Assembly: GCA_963749145.1 (NCBI GenBank)
Contig: CAVVLN010000002.1
Location: 62,001-126,000 of the forward strand
From: JASHPR01 sp963749145
GTDB lineage: Bacteria > Actinomycetota > Actinomycetes > Streptosporangiales > Streptosporangiaceae
Reading direction: 5' to 3'
Length of the DNA stretch: 64,000 bases
Positions 42,750-51,979 of the stretch are shown here, one piece after another. The first letter of the stretch is position 1; each line of letters opens with the position of its first letter. The notes beneath the pieces were generated by a model, which was not told the DNA's origin, ran no database searches, and saw only the letters and a program-made list of their open reading frames with translations. Both the position numbers and the translations under genes were made by a program.

Positions 42750-45416
42750 CTAGCCGCCGTCGCGCGCGCCCCCGGCCGCGGCGGCCGAGGGAATTTCCGC
42801 GGGCGCGCGGCGGCCCGGCCCGCCATCGTGATCCGGCGGGCCGGGCGCCGCGGGCAGCGACAGCGCCATGGTCAGCCCGCCGCCGGGGGTCTCCTCCGGT
42901 TCCAGGGTGCCGCCCATCGCCTCGGTCAGGCCCCGGGACAGCGCCAGGCCCAGGCCGACGCCGGTGGTGTTGTCGGTGTCGCCGAGCCGCTGGAACGGCA
43001 CGAAGACCCGGTCCCAGTCGGCCTCGGGTATCCCCGGCCCGCGGTCCACGATGCGCAGTTCCACCCGGTCCGCCAGCGCGCTCGCGGTCAGCAGCGGCGG
43101 TGACCCGGCAGGCGAGTACCGCAGCGCGTTGGCGGTCACGTTGGCGATGACCCGTTCCAGGATCGCCGGGTCGACCCGGACCTCGGGCAGGCTGTCCGGC
43201 ATCTCCACGATGACCTCCCGGGCCGCGGGCCCGAGGTCGTCGAGCGACCGGGAGACGATCTCCTCCAGGTCGGCCGGCCGGGGGAAGACCGAGAGTGCGC
43301 CCGCCTGCAGCCTGCTCATGTCCAGCAGGTTGTCGACCAGGTGGGCGAGCCGGTCCAGGGACTCGTCGGCGGTGGCGAGCAGTTCCTCGCGGTCTTCCTT
43401 GGTCCAGTGCACGTCGCGGGACCGCAGACTGGTCACCGCAGCCTTGGCCGACGCGAGCGGCGTGCGCAGGTCGTGGCTGACCGCCGCGAGCAGCGCGGTG
43501 CGCATCCGGTCGGCCTCGGCGATCGGCCGAGCCGCCTCGGCCTCGGCGGCCAGCCGCTGCTGCTCGAGCGCGGCGGCGGCGTACGCGGCGAACGCGCCGA
43601 GGACGCGGCGGTCGCTCGCGGGCAGGGGACGGCCGCGCAGCCCGAGGCAGAGGCTGTCGGTGACCGGAACGTCCACGTCGGCATCCTCGGGCCGGGCCAG
43701 CGCCGGCCCGCCCGAGGTTGCAACCGGGGACCAGCCGGTGACCGGGCCGCGCGGCCCGGCCGGGCCCGGCTCGCGCTCCAGCAGCGTGACCGACTCCATG
43801 CCGAACGCCTCGCGCACCCGGTCCAGCACCGCGGCCAGCGCCTGCTGGCCGCGCAGCACGCTGCCCGCCGCGGTGACCAGCATCTCGGACTCGGCGCTGG
43901 CCCGGGCCGCCTGTTTGCTGCGCCGGGCCGCGCCGTCGACCACCGAGCTGACCACCAGCCCGACCACCACGAAGATGCCGAGCGCCAGCGCGTTATTGGC
44001 CTGCGAAATCGTGAACTGGTGGATCGGCGGAGTGAAGTAATAGTTGAGCAGCAGCGAGCCCGCGATCGCCTCGAGCACCGCGGGCACGAACCCGCCGACT
44101 AGGGCCACGGCGATGACCGCGACCAGGAACAACAGGACGTCACTGGTCAGGTTGATGCTGCTGCGGAAGCTGGTCAGCACCAGCGTGAGCAGCGGCGCCA
44201 GCACCACCGCCAGCGCGTAGCCGGCCAGCCTGCGCCGCAGCGGGAGCCCGCCGCGGGCCCGCGGCAGCCCCCGGCCACGGCCCATCTGCCCGTGCGTCAC
44301 CATGTGCACGTCGATGTCGCCGGATCCGCGGATCGTGCGGTTGCTGACCCCGGGCCCGGTGAGCAGCGCGGACAGCCAGTTGCGGCGGCTGACGCCGAGC
44401 ACGAGCTGGGTTGCGTTCTCGGCCCGGGCAAAGGTCAGCAGGGTTTCGGACACGTTGTCGCCGACGACCTGGTGATACGTGCCGCCCAGGGACTCGACCA
44501 GGCGCCGTTGCGCGGCCAGGCTGGCGGGGTTCGCGCCGGTCAGGCCGTCCGACTTGGTGATGTGGACCGCGAGCAGGTCGCCGCCGGACGAGCGCGCGGC
44601 GATCCGGGCGGCCCGCCGGATCAGCGTGTCCCCCTCGGGCCCGCCGGTGAGCGCGACCACCACCCGCTCCCGGGCCTCCCAGGTCCCGTGGATGTCGTGC
44701 GCCGCGCGGTACCGCTGCAGGCCCTCGTCGACCTTGTCGGCCAGCCAGAGCAGCGCGAGCTCGCGCAGCGCGGCCAGGTTCCCGGCCCGGAAGTAGTGGG
44801 TCAGCGCCGCGTCGATCTTCTCGGCCGGGTAGATGTTGCCGTGGGCCATCCGGCGGCGCAGCGCCTCGGGCGTCATGTCGACCAGCTCGACCTGGTCGGC
44901 CGCGCGCACGATCGCGTCGGGCACGGTCTCCCGCTGCGGCACGCCAGTGATCTTCTCGACCACGTCGTTCAGCGAGGCGAGGTGCTGGATGTTGACGTTC
45001 GAGATGACGTCGATGCCGGCCTCGAGCAGTTCCTCGACGTCCTGCCAGCGCTTCTCGTTGCGCGATCCGGGCACGTTGGTGTGGGCGAACTCGTCCACCA
45101 GCGCCACCTCGGGCTGGCGGGCGAGCACGGCGTCGACGTCCATCTCCTCGAACGAGGCGCTCCGGTAGGACATGTGCTTGCGCGGTATCGCCTCCAGCCC
45201 CTCGATCAGGGCCGCGGTGTGCGGGCGCCCGTGCGTCTCCACGAATGCCACGACCACGTCGGTGCCGCGCTCGGCGCGCCGGTGACCCTCGCCGAGCATG
45301 GCGAACGTCTTGCCCACCCCGGCCGCCGAACCGAGATAGATCCTCAGCTGCCCGCGGTCCCGGGGTGCCTGGTGGCCCTGGTGAGCCGGCTGGGGCTGCG
45401 TACCCGTGTCGTTCAT
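42750..45416 (-). CDS. kdpD: KdpD osmosensitive potassium sensor kinase
   Basis: 888 residues with the full KdpD layout: N-terminal P-loop domain (IYLGSAAGVGKTFAMLGEG) with DEFAHTNVPGSRNEKRW, a universal-stress-type domain (~250-380), four close membrane segments (~395-500), a GAF-like region, the dimerisation/His box AAVSHDLRTPLASAKA near residue 675, and the ATP-binding GPGIPEADWDRVF and GVGLGLAL. It senses low K+ or turgor and phosphorylates KdpE. GACAAT at 45423-45428 lies 6 nt before the ATG, so kdpD may have its own leaderless promoter besides kdp readthrough. Confidence 0.93.
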   Translation of the reverse strand: MNDTGTQPQPAHQGHQAPRDRGQLRIYLGSAAGVGKTFAMLGEGHRRAERGTDVVVAFVETHGRPHTAALIEGLEAIPRKHMSYRSASFEEMDVDAVLARQPEVALVDEFAHTNVPGSRNEKRWQDVEELLEAGIDVISNVNIQHLASLNDVVEKITGVPQRETVPDAIVRAADQVELVDMTPEALRRRMAHGNIYPAEKIDAALTHYFRAGNLAALRELALLWLADKVDEGLQRYRAAHDIHGTWEARERVVVALTGGPEGDTLIRRAARIAARSSGGDLLAVHITKSDGLTGANPASLAAQRRLVESLGGTYHQVVGDNVSETLLTFARAENATQLVLGVSRRNWLSALLTGPGVSNRTIRGSGDIDVHMVTHGQMGRGRGLPRARGGLPLRRRLAGYALAVVLAPLLTLVLTSFRSSINLTSDVLLFLVAVIAVALVGGFVPAVLEAIAGSLLLNYYFTPPIHQFTISQANNALALGIFVVVGLVVSSVVDGAARRSKQAARASAESEMLVTAAGSVLRGQQALAAVLDRVREAFGMESVTLLEREPGPAGPRGPVTGWSPVATSGGPALARPEDADVDVPVTDSLCLGLRGRPLPASDRRVLGAFAAYAAAALEQQRLAAEAEAARPIAEADRMRTALLAAVSHDLRTPLASAKAAVTSLRSRDVHWTKEDREELLATADESLDRLAHLVDNLLDMSRLQAGALSVFPRPADLEEIVSRSLDDLGPAAREVIVEMPDSLPEVRVDPAILERVIANVTANALRYSPAGSPPLLTASALADRVELRIVDRGPGIPEADWDRVFVPFQRLGDTDNTTGVGLGLALSRGLTEAMGGTLEPEETPGGGLTMALSLPAAPGPPDHDGGPGRRAPAEIPSAAAAGGARDGG

Positions 45417-45489
45417 CGCCTTATTGTCAGCATCCGTGCTTTACCTGGGAATACCCCCGTCTGTCTCGACGATAGGCCACGCCGGGAAA

Positions 45490-46260
45490 TCACGGCTGGT
45501 AGCGGTATCCCATGCCGGGCTCGGTCAGCAGGTGGCGGGGCCGGTGCGGATCGTCCTCCAGCTTGCGGCGCAGCCCGGCCATGTGGAACCGCAGGTAGTG
45601 GGTGCTGCGCTCGAACCCGGGGCCCCAGACCTCGCCGAGTATCCGGTCCGAGCCGACCAGCTGCCCGGGGGCGCCCAGCAGGATCTCCAGCAGCCGCCAC
45701 TCGGTGGGCGTGAGGTGCAGGTCCTCCGGGGCGGCTGACCCGTCCGGGGCGATCGTGTGCGCCGCGAGGTCGATCTCGTGCCGGCCGATGCGGTACGTGG
45801 TGGCGCGCGGATCCGAGTCGCCACGGCGCAGGGCGGCCCGCAGCCGGGCGAGCAATTCCTCCATGTCGAAGGGCTTGGTGACGTAGTCGTCGGCACCCGC
45901 GTCCAGCGCCCCGATCTTGTCGCCGGAGCCGGCCCGGCCCGACAGCACGATCACCGGGGCCGCCGACCACCCGCGCAGCTCGCGGATCACCTGGCCGCCG
46001 TCGAGATCGGGCAGGCCCAGGTCGAGCAGGACCAGGTCGGGCGGCCGTCGCCTGGCCTCGGCCAGGGCCTCGCGGCCCGCGGTCGCGGTCGCGACATCAA
46101 AGCCGCGGGCGCGCAAATTGATCCGCAGCGCCCGGAGCAGGGCGGGCTCGTCCTCGACGATCAGCACCCGCGGGGCCGCGGCCGCTTCGCGGCGCGCGGG
46201 CGGACTACCCGTCCGCCCGCGCGCCTCATTCATGCCTGTCGCCTCGTTTGCCTGAGTCAC
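45490..46260 (-). CDS. kdpE: OmpR-type response regulator, KdpE-like (copy 1)
   Basis: Up to 256 residues. The frame is open from GTG 46260; ATG 46233, with GAGG upstream, is also possible. The receiver (LIVEDEPALLRAL, LLDLGLPD, TKPFDMEEL) and winged helix (TPTEWRLLEILLGAPGQLVG ... GMGYRY) are intact. It is clearly a paralogue of copy 2 on the other side of kdpD, with very similar wording in both domains. It lies 25 bp after kdpC, where kdpE usually follows the structural genes. Which copy answers KdpD is unknown. Confidence 0.9.
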   Translation of the reverse strand: MTQANEATGMNEARGRTGSPPARREAAAAPRVLIVEDEPALLRALRINLRARGFDVATATAGREALAEARRRPPDLVLLDLGLPDLDGGQVIRELRGWSAAPVIVLSGRAGSGDKIGALDAGADDYVTKPFDMEELLARLRAALRRGDSDPRATTYRIGRHEIDLAAHTIAPDGSAAPEDLHLTPTEWRLLEILLGAPGQLVGSDRILGEVWGPGFERSTHYLRFHMAGLRRKLEDDPHRPRHLLTEPGMGYRYQP

Positions 46261-46285
46261 CTGGCGGCCTGAATGTGCCGGTGCC

Positions 46286-46966
46286 TTACGGCATCGGGTA
46301 CTTCTGGTCGAGCGCGATGTTCAGGTTGAGCACGTCCACCCGCGGCTCGCCCAGGAAGCCCAGGGTCCGGCCCTGGGTGTACTGGCGGACCAGCGCCATG
46401 ACCGCGGCCGGGCTGACATGCCGGGCGGCCGCGACGCGGTCCACCTGGATGGCGGCGTTGGCCGGCGAGATGTCCGGGTCCAGGCCGGAACCGGACGCCA
46501 TGACCGCGTCGGCCGGGATCTGCGAGATGCTGACGTGGTCGAACTTCGCGATCGCCTCCTGCTGCTGCTTCACGAACTGGTTCAGGGCCGGGTTGTTCGG
46601 GCCGAGGTTCGACGCGCTGGAGTACAGCGGGTTGCAGCCGTAATTATTCGGCCCCGTGCCCGTAACCTCATACGTGCCGTTCTTCTCCTGGACCAGAGAC
46701 CAGCCAACGATCGCGTATGACGGGCGGGGCTGGAAGTATTGCGGCAGCGGGTTGCCCTTGGCGTCCACGAACTCCTGGCAGAGCAGGCTGGAGCCGACCA
46801 CGCGGCCGTGGAAGGTCACCATCGACCCGTTGGCCTGCTTGTTGAACGCCGCCTGCGCGACCCCCCACATGAACACCGGGTAGATGATCCCGGTGATCAC
46901 GGTGAAGATCAGGAGCAGTCGCAGGGCCGCGATGTGCTGCCGGACAATGTTGGGAAGGCGGTTCAT
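46286..46966 (-). CDS. kdpC: Potassium-transporting ATPase subunit C
   Basis: 226 residues. One N-terminal membrane helix (LRLLLIFTVITGIIYPVFMW) and the KdpC pattern follow: GSSLLCQEF, YFQPRPSY, SGSGLDPDISPANA near the end. KdpC stabilises the KdpFABC complex and links KdpB to the channel subunit. It lies 7 bp after kdpB in the kdp operon. Confidence 0.95.
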   Translation of the reverse strand: MNRLPNIVRQHIAALRLLLIFTVITGIIYPVFMWGVAQAAFNKQANGSMVTFHGRVVGSSLLCQEFVDAKGNPLPQYFQPRPSYAIVGWSLVQEKNGTYEVTGTGPNNYGCNPLYSSASNLGPNNPALNQFVKQQQEAIAKFDHVSISQIPADAVMASGSGLDPDISPANAAIQVDRVAAARHVSPAAVMALVRQYTQGRTLGFLGEPRVDVLNLNIALDQKYPMP

Positions 46967-46973
46967 ATGCCGA

Positions 46974-49103
46974 TCACCTAAACCCTGGGATGTTCATGAT
47001 GATGAGGTCGATGAGCTTGATGAAGATGAACGGGATGATCAGCCCGCCGATGCCGTAGATCCACAGGTTCCTGCGGAGCATGGACTGGGCCGAGGAGGGC
47101 CGGTACCGCACGCCGCGCAGCGCCAGCGGGATCAGCGCGACGATGATCAGCGCGTTGAAGATGATCGCCGACGTGATCGCCGACTGCGGGCTGTGCAGGT
47201 GTAGGATGTTAAGCTTTTGCAGGCCGGGGAACGCGACCGAGAACATGGCCGGCAGCATCGCGAAGTACTTGGCCACGTCGTTGGTGATGGAGAACGTGGT
47301 CAGCGCGCCGCGGGTGATCAGCAACTGCTTGCCGATCTCCACGATCTGGATCAGCTTGGTCGGGTTGGAGTCCAGGTCCACCATGTTCCCGGCCTCCTTG
47401 GCGGCCGAGGTCCCGGTGTTCATGGCCACGCCGACGTCCGCCTGCGCGAGCGCCGGGGCGTCGTTGGTGCCGTCCCCGGTCATCGCGACCAGCTTGCCGC
47501 CCTCCTGCTCCTTCTTGATCAGCGCCATCTTGTCTTCGGGTGTCGCCTCGGCCAGGAAGTCGTCCACGCCGGACTCGTCCGCGATCGCCTTGGCGGTCAG
47601 CGGGTTGTCGCCGGTGATCATGACGGTCTTGATGCCCATCTTGCGCATCTCGGCGAACCGCTCGGCGATGCCCTCCTTGACGATGTCCTTGAGGTAGATC
47701 ACACCGAGGGCACTTGCGGTCCCGTCGGTCTTCTCGGCGACCACCAGCGGCGTGCCGCCGACCCCGGAGATGCTGTCCACGGTCTGCCCGAGCCCGGCCG
47801 GCGGGGTGCCGCCGTTGTCGCGGATCCACTGCGAGACCGACGCCGCGGCGCCCTTGCGGACCTGGCGTCCGTCGGCCAGGTCGATGCCGCTCATCCGGGT
47901 CTGCGCGGTGAACTCCACGAACTCCGCGCCCTGCAGTTCGCCCTCATGCCGCTCGCGCAGGCCGTACTTCTCCTTCGCGAGCACCACGATCGAGCGCCCC
48001 TCGGGCGTGTAGTCGGCCATCGACGAGAGCTGCGAGGCATCGGCCAGATGCTCGGCGGTGACGCCGTCCACCGGGATGAACTCGGTGGCCTGGCGGTTGC
48101 CGATGGTGATCGTGCCCGTCTTGTCCAGCAGCAGCGTGTTCACGTCGCCCGCGGCCTCCACCGCCCGGCCGGACATGGCCAGCACGTTGCGCTGCACCAG
48201 CCGGTCCATGCCCGCGATGCCGATCGCCGACAGCAGCGCGCCGATCGTGGTGGGGATCAGCGCGACCAGCAGCGCCACCAGGATCACCAGGGTCTGCCCC
48301 GCGCCGAAGTGGGATGCCATCGGCTGCAGTGTGATCACGGCCAGCATGAAGATGATCGTCAGCGAGGCCAGCAGGATGTTCAGCGCGATCTCGTTCGGCG
48401 TCTTCTGCCGGCTCGCCCCCTCGACCAGGGCGATCATCCGGTCGATGAACGTCTCGCCCGGCTTGGAGGTGATCTGCACCACGATCCGGTCCGACAGCAC
48501 CCGCGTGCCGCCGGTGACCGCCGACCGGTCGCCGCCGGACTCGCGGATCACCGGAGCCGACTCGCCGGTGATGGCCGACTCGTCGACCGAGGCGATGCCC
48601 TCGACCACGTCGCCGTCGCCGGGGATGATCTCCCCGGCCTCGACCACGACGTGATCGCCGAGCTGGAGGCCGGTGCCGGGCACCGGCTCCTCGCGAGTGT
48701 TCTTCTGTCCCGGCTGCCATCCGATCAGCCGCCGGGCCACGGTCTCCCGCTTGGTCCGCCGCAGCGTCTCGGCCTGCGCCTTGCCCCGGCCCTCGGCCAC
48801 GGCCTCGGCCAGGTTGGCGAAGACCACCGTCAGCCATAGGAAGACCACGATCGTCCAGTTGAAGGCCGGCTCTGTGTCCTTGAAGATCGCGGTGTACAAG
48901 GTGAGCAGCGCGCCGACCTCGACCACGAACATGACCGGGTTCTTGATCTGGACCCGCGGGTCCAGCTTCTTGAACGCGTCGGGTGTCGCCTTCAAGAGCA
49001 TCTTGGGGTCGAGCAGGCCACCGCTGACCCGGCCCTCAGTCGCCGCCGAACTGCCCCTGGCCTCCGGCGCCTGGGGCGAGCTGGGTGTCGTTGTGATAGC
49101 CAT
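46974..49103 (-). CDS. kdpB: Potassium-transporting ATPase subunit B (P-type ATPase)
   Basis: 709 residues. P-type ATPase motifs are complete: TGES, phosphorylation site DKTGTIT near residue 330, the nucleotide region (KGAAASV), GDGTNDAPALAQADVGVAM and several membrane segments. It hydrolyses ATP to drive K+ through KdpA. The start is one base from the kdpA stop. The N-terminal ~45 residues (SSAATEGRVSGGLLDPKMLL) are somewhat longer than in E. coli. Confidence 0.96.
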   Translation of the reverse strand: MAITTTPSSPQAPEARGSSAATEGRVSGGLLDPKMLLKATPDAFKKLDPRVQIKNPVMFVVEVGALLTLYTAIFKDTEPAFNWTIVVFLWLTVVFANLAEAVAEGRGKAQAETLRRTKRETVARRLIGWQPGQKNTREEPVPGTGLQLGDHVVVEAGEIIPGDGDVVEGIASVDESAITGESAPVIRESGGDRSAVTGGTRVLSDRIVVQITSKPGETFIDRMIALVEGASRQKTPNEIALNILLASLTIIFMLAVITLQPMASHFGAGQTLVILVALLVALIPTTIGALLSAIGIAGMDRLVQRNVLAMSGRAVEAAGDVNTLLLDKTGTITIGNRQATEFIPVDGVTAEHLADASQLSSMADYTPEGRSIVVLAKEKYGLRERHEGELQGAEFVEFTAQTRMSGIDLADGRQVRKGAAASVSQWIRDNGGTPPAGLGQTVDSISGVGGTPLVVAEKTDGTASALGVIYLKDIVKEGIAERFAEMRKMGIKTVMITGDNPLTAKAIADESGVDDFLAEATPEDKMALIKKEQEGGKLVAMTGDGTNDAPALAQADVGVAMNTGTSAAKEAGNMVDLDSNPTKLIQIVEIGKQLLITRGALTTFSITNDVAKYFAMLPAMFSVAFPGLQKLNILHLHSPQSAITSAIIFNALIIVALIPLALRGVRYRPSSAQSMLRRNLWIYGIGGLIIPFIFIKLIDLIIMNIPGFR

Positions 49104-49104
49104 C

Positions 49105-50772
49105 TCAGTGCAGTCCTTCTGCGAACGGGCCCAGGGCGAGGGCGGGGAAGTAGGTCAGGCCGACCAGGACCAGGACCACGCCGACGACCATGCCGGTGAA
49201 CAGCGGTGTCCGGGTATCCAGCGTGCCGGCGCTCGCCGGCACCGGTGTCTGTCTGGCCAGGGACCCGGCCAGGCCGAGCGCGAAGATCTCCGGCATGAAC
49301 CGGCCGAACAGCATCACGAAGCCGCCGAGGACCTGGTACCAGGCCTGGCCCGAGCTCAGGCCGGCGAACGCGGATCCGTTGTTGTTGGCCATCGAGGCGA
49401 ACGCGTACACGACCTCGGTCAGGCCGTGTGGCCCCGGATTGAAGATGGCCCTTTGCCCGATAGGTGTGCCGATGGACAGCCCGGCCGCGGTGAGGATGAT
49501 CACCGGTAGCGTCAGGAAGTACAGCGCGGCGTACTTCATCTCGGTGGGCCGGATCTTCTTGCCGATGTACTCCGGCGTGCGGCCGACCATCAGCCCGGCC
49601 ACGAACACGGTCACGACGGCCAGGATCAGGATGCCGTACATGCCGGCCCCGATACCGCCGGGCGCGATCTCGCCGAGCGCGATATCGAACAGCGCGATGC
49701 CGCCGCCGAACGGGGTCAGCGAATCATGGAAGCAGTTCACCGCCCCGGTGGACGTCACCGTCGTGGACGCCGCGAACAACGAGCAGCCGGGTGTGCCGAA
49801 TCTCACCTCCGTGCCCTCCGCGGCGTGGCCCGCCAGCATGGTGGCGGTGCCGCCGGTCCCGGTGTGCGACTCGAAGAGGCTGATCCCGCCGACCGCCAAT
49901 GCCCAGATGATCACCATGACCGCGACCAGGGCGTAGCCCTGCCGGTTGTCCTTGACCATCCGGCCGAACGCCCGCGGCGTGGCGAACGGGATCAGCAGCA
50001 GGGCGAAGATCTCGAACCAGTTCGTGAGCGGGTTGGGATTCTCGAACGGGTGAGCGGAGTTCGTGTTGAACCAGCCGCCGCCGTTGTTCCCCATGTCCTT
50101 GATCCACTCCGACGAGCCCACCGGGCCGCCGACGATCGTCTGGTGCGCGCCGGACAGGGTGGTGACCGTGTGGTAGGCGTTGAAGTTCTCGATCGCGCCG
50201 CCTGCGATCAGGATCAGCCCGCCGACGATCGACAGCGGGATCAGCAGCCGGATCACGGCGCGGGTCACGTCCACCCAGAAGTTGCCCAGTTTGTCGGTCT
50301 TGGACCGGACGAAGCCCCGGATCATCGCGATCGCCACCACCAGGCCGACCGCGGCCGACATGAACTGCTGCACCACGAGCCCGCTCATCTGCGTGATGTA
50401 GCCCATGGTCGCTTCGCCGGCGTAGTTCTGCCAGTTCGTGTTGGTGACGAAGGAGTCGGCGGTGTTCCAGGCCGTGTCCGGGGTGACGGCGGGAAGGCCC
50501 TGGGTGTAGGGGAGATACTGCTGCAGCCGCTGCATCCCGTACAGGAACAGCACGGCCACGAAGGAGAACGCCAGGATGCTCCGCAGGTAGGTGGACCACT
50601 TCTGGTCCGCGTTCCGGTCGACGCCCATCAGCTTGTAGATGGCGCGCTCGATCTTCCAGTCCTTGTCGGTGGTGAAGATGTGCGCGATGTAGTTGCCGAG
50701 CGGCACGTAGCACGCGGCCAGGGCCGCGACCAGCAGGGCGAACTGGAGCCAGCCCGCGGTTGTGCTACTCAT
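49105..50772 (-). CDS. kdpA: Potassium-transporting ATPase subunit A
   Basis: 555 residues with about ten membrane segments and the four pore-loop repeats of the Trk/KdpA family (e.g. NGGGWFNTNSAHPFENP). It forms the K+-selective channel. Its ATG (50772-50770) overlaps the last base of the kdpF stop, so translation is coupled. Confidence 0.95.
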   Translation of the reverse strand: MSSTTAGWLQFALLVAALAACYVPLGNYIAHIFTTDKDWKIERAIYKLMGVDRNADQKWSTYLRSILAFSFVAVLFLYGMQRLQQYLPYTQGLPAVTPDTAWNTADSFVTNTNWQNYAGEATMGYITQMSGLVVQQFMSAAVGLVVAIAMIRGFVRSKTDKLGNFWVDVTRAVIRLLIPLSIVGGLILIAGGAIENFNAYHTVTTLSGAHQTIVGGPVGSSEWIKDMGNNGGGWFNTNSAHPFENPNPLTNWFEIFALLLIPFATPRAFGRMVKDNRQGYALVAVMVIIWALAVGGISLFESHTGTGGTATMLAGHAAEGTEVRFGTPGCSLFAASTTVTSTGAVNCFHDSLTPFGGGIALFDIALGEIAPGGIGAGMYGILILAVVTVFVAGLMVGRTPEYIGKKIRPTEMKYAALYFLTLPVIILTAAGLSIGTPIGQRAIFNPGPHGLTEVVYAFASMANNNGSAFAGLSSGQAWYQVLGGFVMLFGRFMPEIFALGLAGSLARQTPVPASAGTLDTRTPLFTGMVVGVVLVLVGLTYFPALALGPFAEGLH

Positions 50773-50861
50773 CAGAACCTCTCAGGCAAGACGAGGGCCA
50801 CGAACAGGTAGATGGTCAGCAAGACCCCACCGATCAGGCCGATCCAGTTCTCAACGCTCAA
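50772..50861 (-). CDS. kdpF: Potassium-transporting ATPase subunit F (TTG start)
   Basis: 29 residues, start TTG at 50861, preceded by a GGGGG ribosome-binding stretch, reading SVENWIGLIGGVLLTIYLF and then VALVLPERF. This is the expected single-helix KdpF that stabilises the complex. It overlaps the upstream small ORF by 11 bp and the kdpA start by one base. Confidence 0.85.
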   Translation of the reverse strand: MSVENWIGLIGGVLLTIYLFVALVLPERF

Positions 50862-50940
50862 AGTGCTCGACCCCCTTGACCAGCAGCCACAGCACGCCGA
50901 AGGCGACGATCGTCAGGGCGATGAAGAGCAGGTCCTGCAT
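50851..50940 (-). CDS. Small membrane ORF upstream of kdpF
   Basis: 29 codons from ATG 50940, with AGGAGGG five bases upstream. It encodes one hydrophobic helix and a charged tail (FIALTIVAFGVLWLLVKGVE). A similar small ORF is found before kdpF in other actinomycetes, as far as I recall. Its strong ribosome-binding site and overlap with kdpF suggest that translating it opens kdpF for ribosomes, or that it is an extra Kdp subunit. Confidence 0.7.
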   Translation of the reverse strand: MQDLLFIALTIVAFGVLWLLVKGVEHFER

Positions 50941-51251
50941 GGAACCCTCCTAGGCATACGCGCGGAACCATGACAGTGAACCGCGCTGAACAGGCAAAGG
51001 GCCGCGCCCAAGCGCGACCCATGCGAGCCGGGGATGATCCCTAACAAGATCCATGCGGGGCGCGGCGGGCCAGCCGGCGAAGCGCGGCGGGGTGTGGTGG
51101 CGGCGAGCGCAGGCGGGGCTGAGCGGGGCGCGGAGGGGCCCCAGAAGCCACCCCGGCGGCCAGGTCTTGTCGCGCGTGCGGGCCGGTGGAGACGGGATGT
51201 GTGCAGCGGCCTGCGGCGGTGCCGGGTGGCACCGCCGCAGGGCCACGGCGG
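50941..51251. other. Upstream region of the kdp operon
   Basis: Contains no convincing gene. The stretch nearest to 50940 should hold the kdp promoter on the minus strand; TTCACT and TATGCC separated by 16 nt are a weak candidate pair there. The other end holds the terminator hairpin of the peptidoglycan-binding gene (51211-51240). Confidence 0.4.
51211..51240 (-). terminator. Strong hairpin after the peptidoglycan-binding gene
   Basis: Perfect 13-bp arms CTGCGGCGGTGCC and GGCACCGCCGCAG around a 4-nt loop, 12 bp beyond the stop of the 51252 gene. Confidence 0.8.
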
Positions 51252-51809
51252 CTACTTTTCGTTCACGACGAGGGCGTTCCAGGTGACCGGCCCGACGATG
51301 CCGTCCGGCCGCAGGTGGTACCTCTTCTGGAACAGCTTGACGGCCCACTCGGTCATCTGGCCGAACGCGCCGTCCACCGTCACGAACTTGTACCCGTAGA
51401 TGTAGTGAAGCTCGAACTGCACCGCCGTCACGGCCGGGCCCTGCCAGCCTTTCCATACGGTGACGATCAGCTTCTCCCAGGTCTTCGCGCGCACGACGCC
51501 GCTGGGGTAGATGTGGTTCTTCAGCTGGAAGAACTTGACCGCGCGCTCGGTCGCCTTGCCGAAGTAGGCGTCCACATTGACGTAGATGCCGTGCTGGTCG
51601 AGCAGGAGCTGGATCTTGCCGACCCGTGCGCCGTGGTCTCCCTTGCGGACGACCGGCCATATGAGCGCGGGCGGCATGTCGGCGACCGCCGTGGTACCGC
51701 GCACCGAGGTCGCCGCGTTGGCGGCCCCCGCTGATACGCCGATTGCCATTGTGGCGATCATTCCGGTGGTTAGCACGCCGACGGCGATCCGGCGCAAGGT
51801 ATTTCGCAT
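51252..51809 (-). CDS. Secreted protein with two peptidoglycan-binding domains
   Basis: 185 residues. Signal peptide (VGVLTTGMIATMAIGVSAGA, cleavage near AANA-A). Two PG_binding_1-type repeats follow: KGDHGARVGKIQLLLDQHG ... FGKATERAVKFFQ and then a second copy, FGQMTEWAVKLFQKRYHLRP. No catalytic domain is attached, so it probably binds the cell wall or serves as a scaffold. ATG 51809 has a GGGGGA site upstream. It is a single gene with its own terminator. Confidence 0.85.
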   Translation of the reverse strand: MRNTLRRIAVGVLTTGMIATMAIGVSAGAANAATSVRGTTAVADMPPALIWPVVRKGDHGARVGKIQLLLDQHGIYVNVDAYFGKATERAVKFFQLKNHIYPSGVVRAKTWEKLIVTVWKGWQGPAVTAVQFELHYIYGYKFVTVDGAFGQMTEWAVKLFQKRYHLRPDGIVGPVTWNALVVNEK

Positions 51810-51979
51810 GCGTCCCCCTTTGGGTAAGTTGCCAATGACCCCACCTAATGGTTCCCCAAGGGGCCATGAAAGTAACTCGAAAAGAGACGTTATTTGTATT
51901 CAAGCGTCGGGTCAAGCCCCAGGTCAGCGTGGTCGGCCGGGCATTAATAATGACGCTCAGCCTGAAATGGGCTAAGCCT

